DNA from: Hirsutella rhossiliensis | Lineage: Eukaryota > Ascomycota > Sordariomycetes > Hypocreales > Ophiocordycipitaceae | Reading direction: 5' to 3' | Assembly: GCF_020360975.1 (NCBI RefSeq) | Contig: NW_025408667.1 | Location: 3,720,001-3,784,000, forward strand | Length of the DNA stretch: 64,000 bases | In this document: piece by piece, positions 58,462-64,000 of the stretch | How the letters are laid out: each line of letters begins with the position of its first letter | Position numbering within the stretch: the stretch's first letter is position 1 | Program-made: the position numbers and the translations under genes | The notes under the pieces: generated by a model | Databases searched by the model: none | What the model was told of the DNA's origin: nothing | The model's input: only the letters and a program-made list of their open reading frames with translations

Positions 58462-60428
58462 TTTGCGATAAGGAATCTGGCCTATGCAGTTATTAAATCT
58501 CCCAAGATGCGATGAAGCCGTCCTACTTATAGCTATAGTATCAAAGAGGGCGAGAGCTGGCTAACAAACTAAAGAAGAGTATAACACCCACTCCTTGGCA
58601 AGCCTTGTTGTCTTGGTAACTATGCCTTCGGTCAGGGTGTCCGGACTAGGGCTACTGGGGTGGATGGACTGAATGGGGGGTAATTGATGTGGACAGGGTT
58701 CTCAATGTATGCAACACCAATCTCGTCGGGAGCAATGCTTTTCGCACGAGACATTTCCTCTTTTCGCACGAAATCCCCACCTTGGCGTCGCGCTAGGCCG
58801 CGCCAATTTGCAAGCGTGGCCCTGGTCAACTCGGGTCAACATAAAGCAATATGGCCTCGATTTGCATGAATAACACATCTATAGCTATGAAATGAAATAA
58901 GCAGCTTCTCGGGCAGACGACACACTCTACAACTACCGCCACTGCTTCTCCTGCTTCCCCTGTCTAAAGATCCTCTAATAGCTCAGGAAACTGGACGATT
59001 CCTAATTTGAGGCCGAGCGAGTGGAAAGGCTAGCCCAGGCAGAGTCATACAAGGAGCGCGTTAACGTCAAGAGCTGTATGTTGCATGTAAATGTGGTTTG
59101 ATGTCACCTGTGGGTATCGCCATCTCTATCACGACGTCGCCAGCCCATAATGTCCTCTTCCAGTCACATACTTTACATCAATTAACTACGATATGGTAGC
59201 ATTATGTTCCGGAAGCCAACATGACAGGACCCTTGACCCCGGAACATGGATTGCGATATCTGCATCGGCAAGAAATGCTGTGAAAAGTCTTGGCAGAGAT
59301 CACCAAAAGGGAAAATCGCTTAATTCTTTGGCTCAACGCCGACGTTAGAATGGGCTTCCAATTCTGCAAAGTACCGCATGCACAGTAGAGAAACCATACC
59401 GGCAATCATCATTTTGGATTTATGGAGAGATAACGAGAGTGTCAAACACTGCAAATACCACTTGACTACCAGCAAAATAGGGGCACCTCCAATGGAGGTA
59501 TTATTGGTATAGTTAATAAGTCTCCGTCCTGCTGACAGAGAGTTATAGGGGGATATTCGGGTGGTATTGCCACGGAAAGGTGGGGAACACGAAGGAGAAA
59601 GGGGAAAGAGAGCATATATCAGATAGCTGTTGAATTACTGTGGTCATCGCCGGTTAACTTTAAGTAACTTTACGTATAGCGATCCCAGCCGCAACCTCAT
59701 TTGGTGATGCAGTTTGCAAAACTGGGCGAGAACCCCAGCGAGTGGCTATGTCAATGTCACCCCCCTGCGTCACTAATAGCTCGATGGCATGCTTAAAGGG
59801 GTGCGTGTCTGCCGAGCTACCCACTTGGGCGTGCAGCCACCGTCATTGATGCACGACAGAGGGGGAAGGTCGGTCAGTTTATGTTTGGACGAGAACGGCT
59901 GATTTTCTTTGTATCGCTTGGCCAACCATGCTAGAGGGACGCGTGTCGCCATGCTACGACAACGGAACATGGGCCTGCGAGGAGACATGGGGAGGGCAAC
60001 CAGCATGCCAGGATCAATGGACAGAGGTCCCAACTCGAATGCTTGGATATGCACTGGAGCATGAGCGGTAATATTAAGTCGTGGAAAGCCAGTAGTATAT
60101 GACAGACATGAATTTGCCACATTTCGAAGGGGGCGCTCCTTGTTCACTGTCTCCCAATTTGCATTGGCAAAGCAGATACACAACTAATGCAACAATGGCC
60201 CCAGCCTCGACACATGACGGTCCCCTCTCCATTCTCCCCACTGGTATATATTTTGTTGCAGGCAGCCGAGTCTCTGACGTGGCTGCCTAGCCTGCCGAGC
60301 AGCCGTCAGCAGATCCTGACAGGCTGCCTTTTCACAGCTACGCTCGTCACCACCAGCAGAAAATCAAGCGGCTCTTCCGGGTTTTCCTTGCCTCAACAAC
60401 CGCTGCTCGTCTTGCAAATACCTCAACC
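58462..60428. other. Intergenic region with an ankyrin-like relic
   Basis: Upstream flank of the subtilase on the left and of the carotenoid oxygenase on the right. The middle (58.9-59.6 kb) shows nothing. A decayed ankyrin-like fragment at 59660-60000 is listed separately. Confidence 0.4.
59660..60000 (-). pseudogene. Ankyrin-repeat relic
   Basis: On the minus strand HAIELLVTQGGDIDIATRW, then SRPVLQTASPNEVAAGI up to a TAA at 59660, reads like an ankyrin helix-turn-helix and start of the next repeat. The preceding sequence (CINDGGCTPKWVARQ, RTPL) continues it in another frame, so a frameshift separates them. No intact start is found. Confidence 0.35.
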
Positions 60429-62204
60429 ATGAGTCTCAACGCAACAAGCGTCCACCACCGCACCGTCGACGACGAGCTGGTCGACACGCAGCTGACGGCC
60501 GACAACCTTTGCAATGAGTCGTGGAAAGATTGGCCCAACGAGGCTGGTGTAATGCAACTCTCGGTCGACCCTTCAGGCGCGCCTCTTCGCTGACATGAAG
60601 CCCAGTTTGTTGGGCTCGAGGAACATAGGGGCCCCTTGGACTTGCACGTCAGAGGCTCCATCCCGGCCTGGGCAGCCGGTGCTCTGTACCGTACCGGGCC
60701 TGGAGTAAGCGCTGTTGAAAACACCAGCCGGGGCACTCACTTGGTTTCGCATTGGTTCGATGGCTTTGCCCACACGCACAAATTCGACATTGTCCCGCCC
60801 GCGGCGGCAGGCGGTGCCACCACCGTCACCTACTCGTCCCGGCGACAGGCAGACGACTTTGTTGACAGGATTAAGAAGAAGGGATGGCGCACCGGTATCT
60901 CTTTTGCGCAAAAGTCGGATCCCTGTGTGGGTATACTGGCCAAGATCATGTCGTTCTTCGCGCCCTCCCACGTTAACAACAACGTCGCCGTTCATCGAAA
61001 CATGCCCGGCCTGACCACCAAGGCGCATACCGGTGCTGGCCACCGCACTGGCAGCCGCAACGTCTTCCTCACAACCGACCAATATATCTTTCAGGATATT
61101 GACCCCGATACTCTGGAACCTCTCGGCTCCACCGACCAGAGCCGCCTCCACCCACATCTCAAGGGCCCTCTCTCTTGCGCTCACCTTCAGCGGGATGTCA
61201 AGACTGGAGACATATTTAACTTCAACCTTCAGCCCGGCCGACTAGCTACCTATCGTGTTTTCCGTGACAATGCGTCAACAGGAACTACCGATATCCTGGC
61301 CACCATTTCAGAACCTGGTATCAGCCCTGCATATATCCACAGCTTTTTCTTGACGGACAACTATGTCATTCTCTGCATACCATCCTCACATTTTGGCTGG
61401 TGGGGAGCTAAGATTCCATGGGAGCGCAATCTCGTGGAAGCCATGAAGCCTTTTGATAAATCTAACCTATGTAAGTGGCTTGTTGTCGATCGCCACGGCA
61501 AAGGCGTTGTCGCCCGCTTCTCTACCCCAGCCGGCTTCTTCTTCCACTCGATCAACGCCTTTGAGGAGTACGCACATGATGAGAACAACGTACAGCGCAC
61601 CGATATCTGCATGGACTACATTCACTTCGATACAACCGATATTATAATGGGCTTCTATTATGACGTTATCTTAAATCGTGATAGTGCTACTAGGGAGCAC
61701 TGGGTCCAGGACAAGAGACGCGAGACCCTTAACCCTCGCTTCGTGCGTCGGCGGTTCAGGATTCCTCTACACCAGCAGACATCCCGGGAAGCGGCCACAG
61801 CAACTGCGGACGAAGTTCTTTCCATTTCCAATCCTCATGCCGGCGAATTGCCAACTATTAATCCAGCCTATACATGCAAGCCATATCGCTATGTTTTCAG
61901 CACATGCAATCGCGGACTCAGCACTATTGCCGACTCGCTCGTGAAGACGGATCTTTACACGCGCGATGCGCTTATCTGGTGCGGTCCTAAGGGACACTCC
62001 CCAGGCGAACCCATCTTCGTTGCCCGACCTGGTGCTACGGATGAAGACGATGGTATCGTGCTGAGTGTCATCTTGGACGGCTCCGCGAAAAAGTCGTATC
62101 TGCTGTGCCTAGACGCAAAGACCATGACTGAGATGGGACGGGCTGAGGCGGATTTCCCTATTGCCATGGGATTGCACGGTATCCACGCTCCCGCTGTCGA
62201 ATGA
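60429..62204 (+). CDS. Carotenoid cleavage oxygenase family enzyme (RPE65-like)
   Basis: A 40-codon exon (60429-60548) joins a long exon (60606-62204) in phase 0 (GTAATG...CAG), giving 572 residues. The family blocks are visible: IPAWAAGALYRTGPG (about 59-73), HWFDGFAHTHKF, and the Fe(II)-binding histidines H233 (CAHLQRD), H285 (YIHSFFLTDNY), H354 (FFHSINAFEE) and H564 or H567 (GLHGIHAP) near the C-terminus. Members split carotenoid, apocarotenoid or stilbene double bonds with O2. Length and the FDGFAHTHKF block suggest a BCO2/CarX-like enzyme, but substrate is not readable; no carotenoid synthesis gene lies in the window. A stop codon in the unspliced frame makes the intron necessary. Confidence 0.88.
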
Positions 62205-62986
62205 CGTGCTGGGGCCTGCAGCGCAAGGGGGTGTTCATTCTGATTCTCTTCCACGCACTGCCAAAAGCGTACTTGGGAATCAACTAGGTTCTAATTGAGG
62301 GTCTATAAAAGGAGTGGTAGTTGTCAAATATGACAGAAATATCGATGAGTCAAAGATGGGGCACAGCCAAAGTTTTGTACTTGAGACAGTGGGAGCCAAG
62401 TTCAAACGGTGAAAGACGCCGTCAAGTCTTTGCTGCCGGAGAGTTTCCAAGCTCCTGACGACAAACTGCTGCCGTTTGAAAGTCGCCATAACTCTGGAGC
62501 TTTCAGGCTACCCATATCGATGGCACACCGCAACCCCGCCCGATGGTATGAACGGGGAAAGGCCCATGACGGGTCGCTGACCCCAAAGGAACTTCTGAGC
62601 TTTGTCAAATCGGGGAGGTCAGGTCGACCAACGCTGGCACGCACTTCAGTCTACTGCCGCGGTGAATCTGTACGAGTACCCAACTGCGTTTGGGTAGAAT
62701 GCGTTACTAGATAGCCCACTGCATGGTTATGCCCGCCGTGACCTGCCGTTTTGAGCTATCACCTCCGCACTCGCAGCCCTGCCTTTGATGCTATGGCATG
62801 CGGGCAGACCAACGAGATGTCGAGCAACTTACCAACACTTTACGACCCCAGGGTGCATGTGATCCACACATGAGCTGGTTCAACTTTGCTTGGCCCCCAA
62901 AAGGCAGACATGATATGGTCAAGACCAGGTCTCTTGCGACAGTAGGCATAGGCTTCGGCTCAGAAGCTGCTGCGTCGACATCCACA
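62205..62986. other. Spacer before the Zn2Cys6 gene
   Basis: A 101-residue plus-strand frame (62409-62714) lacks motifs. Otherwise nothing is seen; it probably contains the promoter of the regulator. Confidence 0.4.
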
Positions 62987-64000
62987 ATGGGCGACTCCGG
63001 TCCTGTCACCGGGCCGCCTAGCAAGTTTTCGGAGCTTCCTTCTGCTTTCGAGCGGTGCCACAAACGGAAGATACTTTGCGAAGCGTCTCGCAGTGGCTCC
63101 AGAGGCCTCTGTGAGGGTTGCCAGGTCAACCATCGCCGCTGTCTCTTTCCCCTCAGAAAAAAAACCGGAAGGCCCCGAAAGACAGGTCCCGAAAACGATG
63201 CTAGCGACAAAGCTGCCTCGCGTCACCCGACTATGCCTCTGAATGGGCCCAAGACAGCCGCTTACCAGCGGGCTGGACGTCCTAGACGCCATGGCTCGAG
63301 CCAACGGACAGCCCCGCATCAAAATTGCTCTGGCCGGCAGGCTACAGAGAATCTTACAGTATTTTCCAAGGACGGGTAGGCGCAGGTGCTGATTCCATTT
63401 TGGCTGCAGAGCAATGCTTTAACGACTCAGACAAATCCGCTCACGTCTTTAGGAACCTCGATCCGGATGACCAAGAGATCTTCATGGACATGCTCGATTC
63501 CCGTCCCTCAACGTCACCCCTCGCTCACACTCCTATCTTGCCCTTCCAGTCAAGTATGAACATGTACGAAACCATGTTCCTTGACAATTCAGAAACTCCG
63601 AGCACGGTGCTTTCCGATATCTGGTGCAATACCAATGACGACACACAAGCGGGAAAAGGGACCATCGACTTTTCAGACGTCATGCAACTCTGCAGCGAGG
63701 TCCGCAAGAGGAGCTAGATGCGCTCTCTCAACATGCGCACCGACGGAGACCAAAACGAGCTGGCCTGCATATTCCAGACAACTAAAAGAGCTTCGCCAAA
63801 AGGTGTTCAAGTTCTTCCAAAGCCGGGAGGCACTTTCGAGGGGACAGAATCAGTACAGTTGACGATTCTGCGCGTGGCCGTCGAGGAAGCCATCGAGATT
63901 GCGGCTGACATTGTTTCCATCAACTTGAATATGGGCAGACAGTACGATAACACACACAGCTCTCTGAGTGGCGGTTTGAGAGAACACCAAGCGTCGAGAG
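62987..64000 (+). CDS. Zn2Cys6-type transcription regulator, AflR-like layout, partial or decayed
   Basis: The frame from ATG 62987 contains FERCHKRKILCEASRSGSRG, LCEGCQVNHRRC and a basic GRPRK box, the spacing of a fungal C6 zinc cluster followed by an AT-hook-like linker. The first cysteine is replaced by Phe, so only five of six ligands remain. The frame ends at about 63379; a second, overlapping frame (about 63360-63717) continues with acidic sequence (NLDPDDQEIFMDMLDSRP), and a third (from 63720) reads ILRVAVEEAIEIAADIVSIN to the window edge. No single pair of introns joins them cleanly, so frameshifts or unrecognised introns are possible. If functional it would be a DNA-binding activator; the adjacent carotenoid-oxygenase gene would be an obvious candidate target, but no sites were identified. 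Confidence 0.5.

Noticed and set aside
1..64000. CRISPR arrays, operons, bacterial ribosome-binding sites or phage features
   Set aside because: Sequence is eukaryotic with spliced genes; no spaced direct repeats of CRISPR form are present.

Overview
The window reads as nuclear DNA of a filamentous ascomycete (Pezizomycotina). Genes carry short introns of about 36-80 bp with GTA/GTG donors and CTGAT-like branch sites, 5' regions are rich in pyrimidine or purine runs, and the gene set is fungal: GH27 alpha-galactosidase, Dal5-type permease, Mtr-type amino-acid permease, HET-domain protein, proteinase-K-like subtilase, self-priming chromodomain Gypsy element. A Sordariomycete, perhaps Hypocreales, is an inference from gene content only.

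Left part (about 1-29 kb) is a GC-rich, housekeeping-like segment with nearly all genes on the minus strand: GH27 alpha-galactosidase with a lectin-like tail (246-1850), allantoate-permease-family MFS transporter (3359-5067), AAAP amino-acid transporter (10850-12386), NOB1 (17566-18999) and NOP10 (19566-19766) for ribosome maturation, S-adenosylmethionine decarboxylase (20613-22209), CFD1 iron-sulfur assembly ATPase (23728-24698) and an unrecognised four-helix membrane protein (25325-26352). Wide gaps of 4-6 kb separate some of these; I see no convincing genes in them.

Right part (about 29-64 kb) is more AT-rich and looks like an accessory compartment: a stand-alone PaxM-like FAD epoxidase (31500-33021), HET-domain protein (35148-36938), LITAF-domain protein (37505-38124), a small secreted protein built of two 39-residue repeats (39403-39720), tRNA-Asp and an intron-bearing tRNA-Ser, an mL57-type mitochondrial ribosomal protein (43296-44169), decayed arrestin-like, WD40 and ankyrin relics, a secreted cysteine-containing protein gene whose single intron has been invaded by a 5.4-kb Gypsy element (48297-54618), a probable solo LTR (56216-56674), a secreted subtilase (57139-58461), a carotenoid-oxygenase-family enzyme (60429-62204) and the 5' part of a Zn2Cys6-type regulator that runs off the window (from 62987).

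The most informative object is the LTR retrotransposon at 48959-54374. Its two 190-bp LTRs appear identical, it is flanked by the 5-bp duplication CACTT, and its primer-binding site is an 11-base complement of its own LTR, the hallmark of Tf1/sushi self-priming. Yet its gag-pol frame is broken by about seven one- or two-base deletions, and it landed inside the splice donor of a secreted-protein gene in a way that rebuilt the donor. All intron-exon structures below were derived by hand from splice signals, phase and family conservation, with no alignment or expression data.
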